Source of the DNA: Dermanyssus gallinae
Lineage: Eukaryota > Arthropoda > Arachnida > Mesostigmata > Dermanyssidae
Reading direction: 5' to 3'
DNA: 64,000 nt
Assembly: GCA_003439945.1 (NCBI GenBank)
Contig: QVRM01001404.1
Coordinates: 62,001 to 126,000 of the forward strand
The translations under genes and the position numbers were made by a program. The notes under the pieces were generated by a model. It was not told the DNA's origin. It did no database searches and saw only the letters and a list, made by a program, of their open reading frames with translations. Every line of letters begins with the position of its first letter. The stretch's first letter is position 1. This document shows, one piece after another, positions 1 to 11,192 of the stretch.

Positions 1-378
1 CGGTGCGCTAACTACGCGCAGGCGTCGAGTAGACCCAATCATTAGCACAGAGTGACAGTGCACAAAACGTCTATTATACATATCTTGATTGCTTAAGGCT
101 CAAGGTATGCTTAGTTGAGCGTTGAGGAAGGCCGTTCGGGCTAGTTGAGTCACTTCACAGTAAGTTATTTTGACAGACACGCGCCAAATAACATTTCAGA
201 CAATGAAAACTTCCCGACTCAAAGACGAAAAAGCGTCTATCTCATCGTCAAAAGCTCATCAGATTAAAGAGCACAGGTTTTGTTAACACTATTAGATCTC
301 TGTAGATCAACTGTACGGCAAATACGAAATCTACTGCAAACGCTATATATATGCCTTGTCATGCTACTGCAAACGTCA
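1..378. other. no gene recognised
   Basis: I see no convincing coding region, RNA gene or repeat boundary here. The stretch runs up to the left end of the first mariner element. Confidence 0.5.
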
Positions 379-1607
379 TATACAGGTAGTTCAACAGGTT
401 CTTAAAATGAGCTTTTCAGAATTCGAATTTTGGCGCGCTTTCACCGCTATTGGAAACGGCAACTTTTCGACTGCTAGCAGTCAAAATATTATTCGCTTTT
501 CCCGTGCAACGTATCGGCGTGATTTTGAAAAATTGAGAAAAAAAGAGTTTTGAGTAGTTATCAAGCATTTTTATTTCAAAGGTTGGAATGCGACCCAAGT
601 GAAAACTGACTTAGACGAGGTGTACGGTGACTCTGCGCCATGTTTTGCCACTGTTTCCAACTGGATTAATGAGTTAAGAAGAGATCGCAGGAGCACCGAG
701 AATGAACTACGTTCAGGACGCCCAGAAACGGCAACTGATGAGGAGAACGTGAAAAAAAGTGCGGAAAATCGTTGCCGCAGATAAGCGAGTAAACATTAGG
801 GAGATATCAGAGGCCTTGGGGATCAGTTTGAGTAGTGTGCATTTCATCCTGCACGAGAACTTGAAGATGAAAAAGCGGGGCGCCGCATTTGCTCAACCAA
901 GGCCAAAAAGACGCGCGTGTTTCCGCTTCACCGCGAAATTTGGCCAAGATGTCGAAAAATCCGTCGAATTTTTACGCAGATTCGTGACCGTCGATGAAAG
1001 CTGGATTCCATCACTACACTCCCGAGATCCAAGAAGCATCTCGCCAATGGTGTGCACCTGGTGAAGGACCTCCGAAAGAGGGTGCGAACAACGGCATCGG
1101 TCGGAAAGATGATGGCTACGTTTTTTGGGACCAGCGTGGAATAATTCTGGTCGTACGGTTAAACGATCCGGAGAGAATATTATGCAAGACTGTTGGACTG
1201 TCTAAAGCAAGAAATCATCGTGAAACGGCCCGCTTTGCAGAAGAAGGTTGTCCTGTTCACCAGGACAATGCTCCTGCGCACAAGTCGCGGCACAAGAGGT
1301 GGCCTCAACTCAGTTCGAACTTAGTTGAACAACCTTTTCGTCTCCAGACCGTGCCGCCCTCTGATATTTCCTCTTCGGACTATTTGAAGGAATAGTCTCG
1401 GTGGAAAGCTTTTTCTCAGCAATGAGAGGTTAAATGCCTATTTTCTAAAGACGCGGAATTCTACTCAAGAGATATAAATGCTCTGAAATCTCGGTGGGAA
1501 AAGTGTATTGAGCTTCTCGGGGAGTATATCGAATAAGAAAAAAATTAAAAATAGGATTTGGAATATTCTTGGTTTTCACTTTAAGAACTTGTTGAACTAC
1601 CTGTGTA
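379..1607 (+). mobile_element. decayed mariner (Tc1/mariner) transposon
   Basis: Inverted ends define this element. The left end at 381-410 contains caggtagttcaacaggttc, and its near-exact reverse complement lies at 1576-1605. Both are bounded by a TA dinucleotide (379-380 and 1606-1607), the target duplication expected for Tc1/mariner elements. Between them are fragments of a mariner transposase in shifting plus-strand frames. An N-terminal helix-turn-helix part (about 405-890) includes GDSAPCFATVSNWINE and RSGRPETATDEENVKK. A block at about 980-1030 reads VTVDESWI then HHYTPE and carries the first catalytic Asp. A block at about 1253-1300 reads VHQDNAPAHKS and carries the second. A damaged SSDYL near 1370 marks the third. 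Frameshifts and stops make it non-autonomous and almost certainly dead. The length of about 1.2 kb is close to that of a complete mariner. Confidence 0.92.
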
Positions 1608-1689
1608 TAGAAAATATTGTGATGATTCATTAATCATTTACAATACGTTTGCACACTCGGCAGTGCTCGCCTTAATAATAATGGTGGTA

Positions 1690-3430
1690 AAAAAGTGTCA
1701 CGTGAGGTTAAAAATCAGCTGTCCGTGTCCTTGCTTGATGGTAGCCCCCGCTCTTATGGACCCGGTGTGAGCGGTATATCCTCAAGGTTCCTTGCAACGT
1801 TAAAACGGTAAGATCCATAAGATTCCTCTTCACCCTCATCATTCCTCCGTCCTGCCGCGCTTTTGCCAGGTCCCGGTTCGGGCCGCAAACTTCGGCATCT
1901 AAAACCCAGACCTCGGTAGGTGTTGTTATTACGAGGTCGGGCTTTAGACCCGGTGCGCCCGGTCGACGGAATACTCGCTCACGAACCACCTCATGACCCC
2001 TCTCGCGGAGAAGACGCGCCACGCGATCACAGACGTCGTCATGTCTCTTTATAGTTCGCTTGTGTGTTGTATCGCACATCTGAGCGACATGAGCCAACGT
2101 CTCAGGCGCATGACACCCGTGCCTACAACGTTTGTTGTAGCCCGGGTGTCCCCTGGCCAATCTGGCACGCGTTGGTAGTGCTTTAGTAGGTTTAAATACT
2201 CCTTACCAGATAGGTAGGGGCATACCCTTAATCCAGTAATGTACAATGCGCGTTTCGTGTGTTTTTTTTTAATGTGCCCCATCGAACGTGTTGTGTAGTT
2301 GTTGAGACCAGTAATCGGTCTCTTGTGTGGCGGTCTCAATGGAGGTTCCTAAGCGCTCGCAAAGAAGTCTTGTTTTCGCTAAGGTCTTTTTTGAAGTGCT
2401 CGGTGGTTAGCATCCTATTGGACCCCAAGGTGCGTGGAGTGTTGTAGTGCTGTCAGGCGGGAGAGGCGGAGTGTGGGGATGAATGTTTGGAAGGCAGGGG
2501 AATGTCCAGACCGCCGTGTGCTGTGTGCGTGTACAGGTAGGCGTTCGGCACCGAGTTTTCGAGCTTAAGCCATTTGGACTTAACAACCTTTCTGATCTCT
2601 TTATCTAGGTCGCTAAGGAGTGCGTAAGATGGTCTGGAACCGGAGACCAGTTTATATAGGAGGCGGGAAATGAGAAAGTGCTTTCAAAAATATGAGTCTT
2701 TGTTGGGGTTTAAGGGGAGCTATCGTGAGTCTGTTGAGTAAATTAAGGAGTATATCCTTGGTGGAGTCAACTCTGCCATTGCTGTCAAAGTCGACTCCAA
2801 GATATCTCCATCGATCGCTCATACCTTTAGCTGGCAAGTGCCGATCTCCAACGTTAAATTCTGGTACGGTATTAATAAAACCTTTACCTTCCTTCCTATT
2901 TAATAGGTGTGAGATAGTAAAGCTTTTATTAGTATTAATTTCAAGGCCTCGGGATTTCAAAAGGAGGTCCGCAATATTAAGGAGCCGTTGGAGAGTAGAT
3001 TTCGTGGAGGCTAGGAGGATGAGATCATCCGCAAAGGCTAAGCCCATAAGGCGGAAGTCATCAGTAAGGTTGGTACCCGATATTAGTTTTGTCTAATTTT
3101 GAAAGAATGTCGTCGAGAACTAGATTAAATAAAAGGGGGGACAGATGATCTCCCTGCCTAACACCCCTAGTTGGCCGAAATGTGCGACATTCTTGTCCAA
3201 ATTCTATGAGAGTTTTAGATGAGAGGTACAAGCGTTCGATATAATTAATGAATACCTCCGGGTATCCGCGAGTCCGGAGTGACCACAGGACGGAGTCATG
3301 ACTCACCATGTCGAACGCCTTATGGAGGTCGATTGAGGCGAGTCTGAGGTTTAAGGGGGAGGTGTATATAGTAGGTAGGGGGTCTTGGCGGACCAACATC
3401 CAACCGCTGGGGTTGAGTCCCACACGGCTT
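1690..3430 (-). mobile_element. 5'-truncated R2-type non-LTR retrotransposon
   Basis: Read on the minus strand, the order is reverse transcriptase (3423 to about 2650), a linker, then a zinc knuckle and endonuclease (2160 to 1708). The RT part shows LASIDLHKAFDMVSHDSVLW (first catalytic Asp), RGVRQGDHLSPLLFNLVLDD, and FADDLILLAS with the catalytic Asp pair at about 3030. The C-terminal part has a Cys/His cluster (CRHGC...ETLAHVAQMC) followed by LKPDLVI and WVLDAEVC, a restriction-enzyme-like PD...D arrangement. RT followed by CCHC and a C-terminal restriction-like endonuclease is the architecture of the R2/NeSL group. The frame is broken between about 2650 and 2340 and at 3050-3060, and the 5' part of the ORF is absent. 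R2 proper sits in 28S rDNA. No rDNA is visible here, so this is a dispersed copy or a non-site-specific relative. Confidence 0.85.
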
Positions 3431-3557
3431 GAGAGGGCGAGCCTGCCCCTTTCATAGCAACAGTTCGTAACTGCATTTACTCTCCTATATAAACAAAATT
3501 CAAGTTAGAAGAAATCCCTGGAATACCATTGGATCTGTTCTGGGAGCATCCGAAAAA

Positions 3558-4162
3558 ATGTGTGTGAAGCTTAAACAGACGATGATATGGTATCCGGTAA
3601 GATTTCAACCTAGTTTACTCAATATTACGCGACGTTCCCGGAAAAATAATGACGTCTGTCAAGAAAAGAGAAACACGGTTGGCGCTGTTGAGTTGTATCT
3701 CCGTGTTGATTTGCAAAAGGCACTCGACATCAATATGCTAGTCACGAATTTCGAGCCCATCGTAGATACGTTCTTTTACGTCAGAAGGACAACAGGCAAC
3801 AATTGTCACGTATCGGGCAGAAATTTTCAGATATTGTGAACATAGCAGTTAGAGTGGCTCAATCGAGTATCGGCGGCTCACTGCTATTCAGTATATTTAT
3901 CAACGATATATCTACAGTTTTCGGGCTGACTCTCAGCCAAGATTTGGCGTCTACGGAACTGTTTTTCACATGGCTTCATAGACGGACCCCGTCGCGAGGC
4001 GCAGGCAGAACGCACCACGCCACCGGACTCGACATCAACGATATATCTGAAGTATCAAAACACGATCTACTAACCTTATTTGCTGCTGATTTTAGTAAGC
4101 AAATGACTTTAATAGCACTCTTTGTCGTAGATTTACCACAAGAGGACAGAGAAAGAATATGA
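3558..4162 (+). mobile_element. Jockey-like non-LTR reverse transcriptase fragment
   Basis: The plus-strand frames give short RT signatures: LRVDLQKALDI near 3700 (RT domain 3 region), SSIGGSLLFSIFINDIS near 3860-3910 (domain 4, normally PQGS.LGPLLF), and LLTLFAADF at about 4068 (degenerate catalytic FADD). The coding run is interrupted exactly at INDIS by a 120-base insertion (3914-4033) flanked by a 15-base direct repeat. After the insertion the RT resumes with the same residues and runs on to the damaged catalytic box. It is truncated at both ends and frameshifted, so it is a dead fragment. The Jockey/CR1 assignment rests on the spacing and wording of these motifs only. Confidence 0.7.
3914..4033 (-). 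mobile_element. tRNA-derived SINE, family B (internally deleted copy)
   Basis: The insertion is flanked by the perfect 15-base direct repeat atcaacgatatatct at 3899-3913 and 4034-4048. On the minus strand it begins with a tRNA-like head (ggtggcgtggtgcgttctgc) and continues with ggggtccgtctatgaagc. The other family B copies at 17.6 kb and 28.7 kb share both. This copy lacks the segment with the B box that the others keep (gcacgggttcga). It has inserted into an older RT fragment. Confidence 0.75.
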
Positions 4163-4436
4163 TGGTGAATTAAATTATATCGGACTGATTTAATAGCTTG
4201 TCCATGAATTGATCACCGGTGTTATCCAGTTCTTATCGTCTGGAGGTGGCCCAAGTATTAACCGTGAGACATTTTAATAGAGAAACTGCACTCTGCATTA
4301 TCAACGAGAAATATTCGTAGGCGTTGTTTTGGGTTCTAGGTTATCGCTTTGAAGCTCATACAGATCATATTCGTAAGAACGTTGTTAGGAGCATCGCCCA
4401 GGTCAAGAATCCGCAATATTGTAACGATGTCGCTAA

Positions 4437-4509
4437 GCCCTCGTGGCCCAATGGATAAGGCATCGGTCTCCTAAACCGGGGATTGCGGGTTCGAGTCCCG
4501 CCGAGGGTA
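4437..4509 (+). tRNA. tRNA-Arg (anticodon CCT)
   Basis: This is a 73-base cloverleaf. The 7-bp acceptor stem pairs gccctcg (4437-4443) with cgagggt (4502-4508), with one G-U pair. The D-arm sequence is tggcccaatgg (A box). The anticodon stem-loop is tcggt-ctcctaa-accgg, giving anticodon CCT (reads AGG, Arg). The T arm gcgggttcgagtcccgc is the B box. The discriminator base is A and no intron is present. The fold is intact and could be functional. However, it lies wholly inside a TSD-flanked insertion, so it may be a retroposed copy that kept its internal promoter. Confidence 0.9.
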
Positions 4510-4519
4510 CATCTATTTT

Positions 4520-4803
4520 GTGGCGGCGTGGTCTAGGCGACTAGTTCGCTAGTCATGGTTGTCATCTACGGGGATATCGCCGGTTCGATCCCCGATAGGT
4601 GGTAGAATTTTCCTTTGAGCAAGGTTCATTGAGAATAAATGATAAACCATATAACGCTAAGAGTCAGCGGCCATGCTGCCACAAGGACTGTTTAGGAAAC
4701 CCTAGATATCTCAACATGCCCGGCCTCTCGGTGCATTGACGTTATGCCTCACGGCGGTTCCAGGTCCGTAGGGGACAGAGGATAATCACCTCCTAAAAGA
4801 AAA
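4520..4803 (+). mobile_element. tRNA-derived SINE, family A, copy 1
   Basis: The tRNA-like head starts ggcggcgtggtctagg and contains a B box, gccggttcgatcc. The body includes ctaagagtcagcggc and gaaaccctagatatctcaac. The tail reads aggggacagaggataatcacctcc and then A-rich sequence. The same series of blocks recurs at 40165-40462 (minus strand) and, without the head, at 41091-41246. Confidence 0.85.
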
Positions 4804-4819
4804 TGTAACGATGTCGCTA

Positions 4820-5640
4820 CCCAGCATCTCCACCAAAGGCAACCATGGTAGTTACGTTAAGTCAGCCTGAGGAATGCAGACCCAATAGAACGGCAAATAC
4901 AACACGAGAAGCCTAGGCGCAACGAACGACGACACACGGGCGGAGGTCTAGTCTGTAGCACGGCCGAAAAGAGAATGGTTTTCAGCCATCCTCCATCGGT
5001 GTATTTATTGGTGCACGAGGCACCGCGGCGTGTTGGCACCCCAAAGGGTGTCAGGCTCCGCTCATAAATCGTTCGCCGACATTTACAGCGGTTTGTGTTT
5101 GTTTCGTGTAGGTTAAGGTTTGACTCGAATTGAGCGGCTTAGGGCGACCCTTTCCCGGTGTCGGTCAGTGATCGTTTCGATGTTGGAGGACGTTGGGTTC
5201 TTGGCGCAAAAGGCTGTAGTCGTCCTACGCTGGCTGATTGAGACATGTATCGGCTGGTAAACGCTAGAACCTTTGGGTACGTTGAGCTTTGGCGCGGAAG
5301 CTTTGGCCGTTGGGACTGATCTTGGGACTGCGCCATGATGCGCAACAGTGCAGTGCGGGAGTGAACCATCGCCAAAGGCCTTCTTCACAATATTCTGCCC
5401 TGTGTGCCCCCCCCCCCCTCCCACTGTCTATTTGCCATGCATTACGTCTACGTCCATCGTAGTCTGACCTACGCGGTTGAGATGATTTATATGCCTCTTG
5501 TAATGACTTATATGCATCTTGTGTGTCTGTCCGTTTACGCCTGCAACTAAGGGCATTGTGGGTACTATTATGGGAGTTGCGTTAGAAATACGTAGAATTG
5601 TCGATTGCCCTATCTTCTTTCTGCAAATAGATAGATGTGT
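4820..5640. other. no gene recognised; contains a 12-base poly-C tract
   Basis: Minus-strand open frames at 4857-5039 and 5113-5424 match no family I recognise. They are proline- and serine-rich and next to a C12 tract (5407-5418), so they could be remnants of a retroelement's untranslated or ORF1 region. That cannot be decided from the sequence alone. Confidence 0.35.
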
Positions 5641-5649
5641 TTGTCGATA

Positions 5650-6895
5650 CTGAGATCAAAAGAACCTTAATGTGAAATCATTCCAATCTGCTCAATCTCT
5701 CTCACTAGACATAAACCATGGACGCAGTAGGATCACACAGTACAAATTTTCATCTTATCTGCGGCCTTATGAAGCCAATTTCGCTCAATATCAAGCGTCG
5801 GTTCTACATACGGGGACAAGGGGGTTGTATTTGGGGCTTTTTGGATCTAATAAAGCTTACGATCTGGTCAATAGAGATACCCTGTACAAATATACGACAG
5901 AAAAAGGATTTGACGCAAGTTGGATAGGCTTATTAAAGGATATTCATAGGGAAACACACAGTAATGATTAAACGAAAAGAGGCAGAATCGGGTGAATATG
6001 GTGTTGCTAAAGGAGTGAGACAGGGATGCTCATTGTCATCAGTAATTTTTCTAATATATATAGAAAGAATCGCGAGGAAGGTTATCACACCGGTTTGGTG
6101 TGGCAGGTCGGTGAAAGGGAAACATTTATTAGAATTCCTGTTTTTTTGTTTTTAGGAAGGGACGTAGGAGATGTTCAAGGAATGTTTGATGCCTGTGGGA
6201 AGGCAGCAGATGAATTAGATATGGTATTTAACGAAAAGAAGAGCGCTATTCTAGCATTTTCGGGGGTTACATTGGGGCGGAAGCTAAGGTTACAGAGGAA
6301 AATTAGGGTTACATGATCAATATAAATATTTAGGTGTGACTATAGCGTCAAATGAAAAATTGTTGAAAGAGGAAAAAATGTTAAGAATAAGCAAAGCAGA
6401 CAGGTGAAGGAATTGGATAAGGTGCAAAAGTCTATGGGGGTTCAATAGATATGCGGTTACAAGGGACATTTGCAAGGCAATGTATGTGCCAGGACTGACA
6501 TTTGGAAACGCTGTTCTAGTGCATAGCTCGGGTTTATGGAGGAAATTAGAAGGGATTCGGGCGGTATGCCAAACTTCATCGAAGGAGAAGTGCAAACTAA
6601 GCTGATATATTGTAGTAGAATTAGGACAGTGAATAACGAGCATTGGATTAAAAAGATACAGTAAGTAAAAAAGGCAATAGGAGTAAAAACAAAATGGAAG
6701 GGTGGAATTTGCGGCAAGACAGATAGGACTCATCTGGTTAGGGAGTGTGAGCAATTGGGAGGGACTAGGGATTTAGAATTAGGGGAAGCACTAGGATTAG
6801 GCAAAGATGCAGAAAAGGCACAGGTAGAGATTACGAAGCAGAGGCTATCCCAATGGAATGTACTCAACACATAAAGGCAAAAAACGGGGGGAGTA
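5650..6895 (+). mobile_element. decayed LINE reverse transcriptase with C-terminal remnant
   Basis: Plus-strand frames read a long, mutated RT. Near 5830-5940 are FGSNKAYDLVNRDTLYKY (normally FxDLxKAYD, so the first catalytic Asp is lost here) and WIGLLKDIHRET. Near 6000-6070 is GVAKGVRQGCSLSSVIFLIYIERIAR. Near 6150-6260 is LGRDVGDVQGMFDACGKAADE followed by NEKKSAIL, which normally follows the catalytic FADD box. The catalytic box itself is destroyed. Farther on, about 6450-6860 retains phrases such as AMYVPGLTFGNAVL and LGEALGLGKDAEKA. Several frameshifts and stops make it non-functional. The exact clade is unresolved. Confidence 0.75.
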
Positions 6896-7814
6896 CAATA
6901 TAGGTAATTACTAGCTGCTGCGTGATGCGCCCCTGATATAAAAGGGTGATATGTGTGCACACTTATAAAACGAATAAATATATATATATATATTCGTTCT
7001 TTTGTATACATATGGTTTGGCTGACTGTGCGTTTTAGGATGGAGGAGCGTGACGTAAGCTACAAAGTAGGCCAACTCGGTCACCATGGACCTGGTTTTCG
7101 TGGGCGTGTAAAAATCTCACATTTGACGATGGATGAGGACCCGATATGGACTCACGACGACTAACTGGATCTCTTCTGGCACACACACACACTTCCGCTG
7201 CACATTCATGTTTTTATCGGCAGACAGAACGTTTGCGGAAAAAAGCGGACCGGCACCGAGTATCGATCTGTTACGTTGTCATTTGCTTTTATCATCCGAC
7301 TAATTTATCATAAACTAATTTAGACAGACGATCATACACATTAGGATCCCTAATTATAAAACCATTGAATGCCAGGTGTACAAGTATAGGTGTAGATTTG
7401 ACCAGATCTCTTCTATGTGCAGAGAATCTAAGATCCGTCGGCGTTAACACACATATTTCCCGCGTAACACTGTTGATGCTCATAGCCTAGATCGGGAGCA
7501 CCATGTTAACACACCCCGGGTTAGTGACCTGAGTCTTTCCTTTACGCTAACCAATCACTACAATAGCGACCGACTCTCCTCCGACGACTTCTTCCATCCT
7601 ATTTTTTTTACATTCGTCCACTGAATTACGTAGTCTCGAATTTATTGGTTATTAGTATAGCAGCAGAATTGCTCTAAAAGACCTGAAATAAATTGTTTGT
7701 ATATCTCGCCCGAGAGACAAAATCTAGTGGTGATTTGAAGCATCATAAAATCTTGAAATCTGCTTATAGACAAGAGCCTTTATCAGATGAAACAAAACTA
7801 GGTGATTTGTAAGA
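6896..7814. other. no gene recognised
   Basis: It contains a short TA run (about 6976-6994) and a CA run (about 7180-7191). The 63-codon minus-strand frame at 7292-7483 faintly resembles the C-terminal end of LINE reverse transcriptases, but I would not call it. Confidence 0.35.
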
Positions 7815-8770
7815 AGCCAAAAATGGTGAAGCAACGAATCTGGATCAAGTTCGGTGTGTAAACCAAATCATAAGCACTTAAGTGCGGGAAATGTTACAAA
7901 TTGCTTAGGTAATCAAGCAGTGTCCCGCAACATGATGTATAAGTGGTACCGTCAGTTTCGCGACGTACGTGAAGAGACCGGAGATGACCGCCGTTCCAGA
8001 AAGCTTTCGACGTCAATAACATAAAAAAACGTTAAGAGAATGCGTGACTTACTTAATTAATCAAGTAAGTAAGAATTAAGTAAAAATTACTATCAGGAAA
8101 CTTGGTGAGGATCTGAAGATAGTTTATGGATCAGTTGTGTCAGTCTCAAGCGATATTTTATGCATCAGAAGACTAGAAGCGAAATTCATTCCAAAAATGT
8201 CGAGGTTTTAGCAAATGAGTGCCCGTCGGAAATTGCATGATTTGCACCTTCAAAGCGGCAGCAGAAGACCCTGGATTGCTTCAGGGAGTGATTACAGCAG
8301 ACGAGTCATTGGTATATGGTTACGACACCAAGACCAAAGTTTAATCCTCCCACTGGTGCTTCCAAGGAGAAAGTTGATAGCAGAAATTCAAACAGAGCCG
8401 ATCCAACATCAGTGTTATCTTGACTATTTGCTACCTGGTTCTATGGTCAATAAGAAACACTACCGCAAAATTTTAAGAATATTGCGCGAGAACGTCCGTC
8501 GCAAGGGGCCTAAACACTGAGCAAAACAACTAAAGATCCTCCATCATGACAACACACCGGCGCACACATTGCTACAGATTTTGGATTATTTCATGAAATC
8601 TCGTGTTTGACATTGCCACAACCCCCTATTCGCCAGACCTGGCTGCGTGCGTCTTTTTCCTGTTCCCACAGATAAAAATATGTGAAGAAAGGTTTCGATA
8701 CTATTGAGTAGATATACAAAATTCGCAGAAGCAACTCGATTCGGCAGGAAAATATTTTCAGTAATTAAAA
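7815..8770 (+). mobile_element. decayed mariner transposon, second lineage
   Basis: Fragments in alternating plus-strand frames follow mariner transposase from end to end. VKQRIWIKFGV (about 7821) is the N-terminal start. SRNMMYKWYRQFRD and TGDDRRSRKLSTS (about 7930-8010) cover the DNA-binding region. KFIPKMSRF (about 8180) corresponds to the usual AKFVPKLL linker. The region of the first catalytic Asp is degraded (about 8290-8340). GSMVNKKHYRKILRILRENV (about 8428-8495) is followed by LHHDNTPAHT (about 8540), which carries the second Asp. No convincing inverted termini were found. The wording differs from the first mariner, so it is a separate invasion. Confidence 0.8.
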
Positions 8771-8984
8771 CAGTATGACAATAAGAATTCGTTGCCACAC
8801 AATCTATATCGTATGCCTTGCCTCCCGCGCCAACAAAAGTGACCTGGGGAAAGTTAGTATCGGGATTTTGTACATTCTGACCAACTTTCTATTGGTGCGT
8901 GAAGGTCCCCGCAGCACGCGTAACTCGCGCACCAGCAGGCATCAACGCTGGAAAGAGAGTCATAATTACTCCCGATGATATGAA
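8771..8984. other. unassigned; shares a 5' stretch with 62.9 kb
   Basis: The stretch at about 8784-8822 (attcgttgcc... then ctatatcgtatgcctt) resembles 62932-62960 and suggests a common dispersed repeat. No coding signal was seen. Confidence 0.3.
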
Positions 8985-9650
8985 CAGCATAATATTTATT
9001 TAATTATATGATTACAGGGAAATGTGAATAACTAACTACACTAGGGCTTGTGAGGTGTGCTACCAGTCGAGCTTACCCTCGAGGCAGCCCCTCATTGTGC
9101 CCATAATTGCTGCCGCATTGCCGCGCTGAACCGTTACAGATAACCACTGAAGTAGAAAGTCAAAAGCTCTTTTGTCCCCTGTCGCCTATTCGATTCGCTT
9201 GTCAATCTTCTGTAGAAGCGACCATGGCTCAGGGCCAAGCCCCCCGATTGTCTCAAATACTAGCAGCACGAAAATTAATTCGTTGGCAAGCTGGGCATAT
9301 TTGTTGGTCTTTGGACGTTCAGCCTTACGTGCCGCGGAGCCAGCGGCAGATGCGCTGGCCTCCAGGTTCGAGGGAGCGAGCGTGTCGGTGATCGTTGCAT
9401 CCCAAATAAGCGCCTTTTTCCATTTCAAAGAGGATAAGGGTGGAACCGCCTGGTCTCTTTCCGTCGCTTCTCGGGAGACCGGTTAGCTCTGGAATACACG
9501 GCAATAGAGCTGACCTAAACGCCCGGGCAGTAATCTCATTAACCTCGCTGTGACGGCTTTGGCGTCATTCGCTTTTGCTGCAGGAGAGCCCGTGAGTCCC
9601 CCAGATGTCCACCTGTGGTCCGCACGGACACCGGTGATCCTCAGTTAGCC
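8985..9650 (-). mobile_element. 3' fragment of a restriction-endonuclease-type non-LTR retrotransposon
   Basis: The minus strand encodes the C-terminal endonuclease region of the element type that is better preserved at 57.2-58.8 kb. Shared signatures in order are RPGGST...FEM, LIWDATITDTLAPSNLEAS, KTNKYAQLANE, and FETIGGLGPEPWSLL, then a degraded counterpart of the terminal ORF segment. The WDATITD block carries an Asp expected in a PD...D nuclease core. The RT is missing, which points to 5' truncation. Downstream on the minus strand (9020-8985) the sequence becomes A-rich, consistent with the retroelement's 3' end. Confidence 0.75.
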
Positions 9651-9847
9651 TTATTCCCAACCTCGAACCGATACACAAAGAAAAGCTTCCGTGATCAAGT
9701 AAAGTGCCAATGTTTGAGAAAGGAGCCATTTCTGGCTTCTTTCTCGATGACCGCGTGCAGTCGGGCTTTGTCTTCCGTGGTTAGTGCGTCAGAGAGTAGA
9801 CGCTGGTACTTCCTGCAGACGATGAATTCGTCATAGGACCTCTGCAG

Positions 9848-10261
9848 GTGTTATGCATATATACTATTCACAATAGTGATAGGCTACAAGTGTCAAGAAC
9901 TAGGACACACAGCCAAAGAATGCAAAAACAAGAGCGCCGTTGCACAGATGTGCTACAGATGCGGAAAGGGGGCCACTTTGCTAGTGACTGTAAAGAAGAA
10001 ACTCTCAGCTCTTGCATCAAGGGTGAGAACGGGCACAGAGCTCGCACGGCCGCATGCCCTATATACCTCAACCTTCTACGGACAAAACTAAAAGGAGCGG
10101 AAATAAGAAAGGAAGACCAGCAAATACAAGACAAAGTGTACGGCAGACAGCCCCGAGAGATCGTGGTGCAACAGCTCTTCATTGCAAGCATTCCAAAGAA
10201 ACCCTTCGACTGGAAGACCCAGGGACCTAGAGGTGCGGCAATTTTTTTTTATAATACATAA
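9848..10261 (+). mobile_element. LINE ORF1 (Gag-like) zinc-knuckle fragment
   Basis: Two overlapping plus-strand frames together show consecutive CCHC knuckles. CQELGHTAKEC starts at about 9888. CYRCGKG (about 9951) continues in the other frame as GGHFASDC. A third, damaged knuckle around 10015-10055 reads GENGHRARTAACP. Three spaced knuckles are typical of ORF1 of R1, Jockey and I-type LINEs. A single frameshift separates the first from the second half. No RT is attached, so this is an isolated fragment. Confidence 0.7.
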
Positions 10262-11192
10262 CAAAATAGGCATAATCCGGGTCAACCATAACAGCAGCCG
10301 TAGCCTCTTAGCGAATTAAACAAAAAGCTAGCAGAAAGAGCAAAAATTCGATGACCGACTCTACATACGACACTGCACTCGTAGCTGTCTTATGCCTAAC
10401 TTCTATGGATGTGCATTGATTTCCTCTCACAGAGTTGCCAGGAAAACCACTTGGCGGATTCGATAAGCTGACGTATGTTTGCCTTGCATCGGTCGTAAAT
10501 AATGACTCTAGCGGCTATAGACAGAGCCTGCTGTCAAGTTGTTTCAGCCATCACGCATGCGGAAAATATATTGTGCACGTTATTTGTTCATGCAACTATG
10601 TGTTGCGAAATTGACATCAATCCATTCAATATGAACAACGAGTAGTTTAAACGATCTTAATGCTAACACTTCGCTTCATCAGTGGTCACGTGGCTGGGAC
10701 AATATATGGAGAGAAATACATCAATCACACTCTTGCAAGTGGCATTTACTCACAACGGTGCATTAGCATTTTGAGTGTTGCCACATTCAATTAGTTTGTA
10801 GATGTTTGATTTTTCTATGACAGCTTAAATAGAAATAATCAGTGCTTGAGCTTTTGTATCACATGGCTTCATTATTTTTTTCGGACAAAGGTATACTTTC
10901 GGAAAGAGAAAGATGCCGTAGGTCACAGATACAGTATCTATAACATATCTAGACGGTCCCATAGAATTAAAAAAATAGCTAGACGCCGACAAGCATGCAC
11001 CAATTGTCTATAGTCAGATTTATTATCATACATGCTGTGTAGAGAATGTACAGTTAAAATATATGCATATGTATATGACACACATTTGGACTTATAAAAT
11101 AATATATATGTAAAAGCTATGAAGCTATGACGCGAGCTTGGTTATCTAGACTAGCTAGAGACGGGACTAGGGTGCAGGAGGCAGCATGGTAT
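10262..11192. other. no gene recognised
   Basis: This is AT-rich sequence with only short open frames. I see no motif, RNA gene or repeat boundary. Confidence 0.5.

Larger units (their letters stand above)
4420..4819 (+). mobile_element. chimeric retroposon: tRNA-Arg joined to SINE A, with target duplication
   Basis: A perfect 16-base direct repeat, tgtaacgatgtcgcta, occurs at 4420-4435 and again at 4804-4819. Everything between (4436-4803) therefore looks like one insertion. It begins with a complete tRNA-Arg sequence, then a short spacer containing TTTT (4516-4519), then a family A SINE ending in an A-rich tail. The family A copy at 40.2-40.5 kb has no tRNA-Arg in front, so this unit is a composite and not the ordinary SINE. 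A pol III transcript that started at tRNA-Arg, read through a weak TTTT terminator and was then retrotransposed would explain it. That mechanism is inference. Confidence 0.8.
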
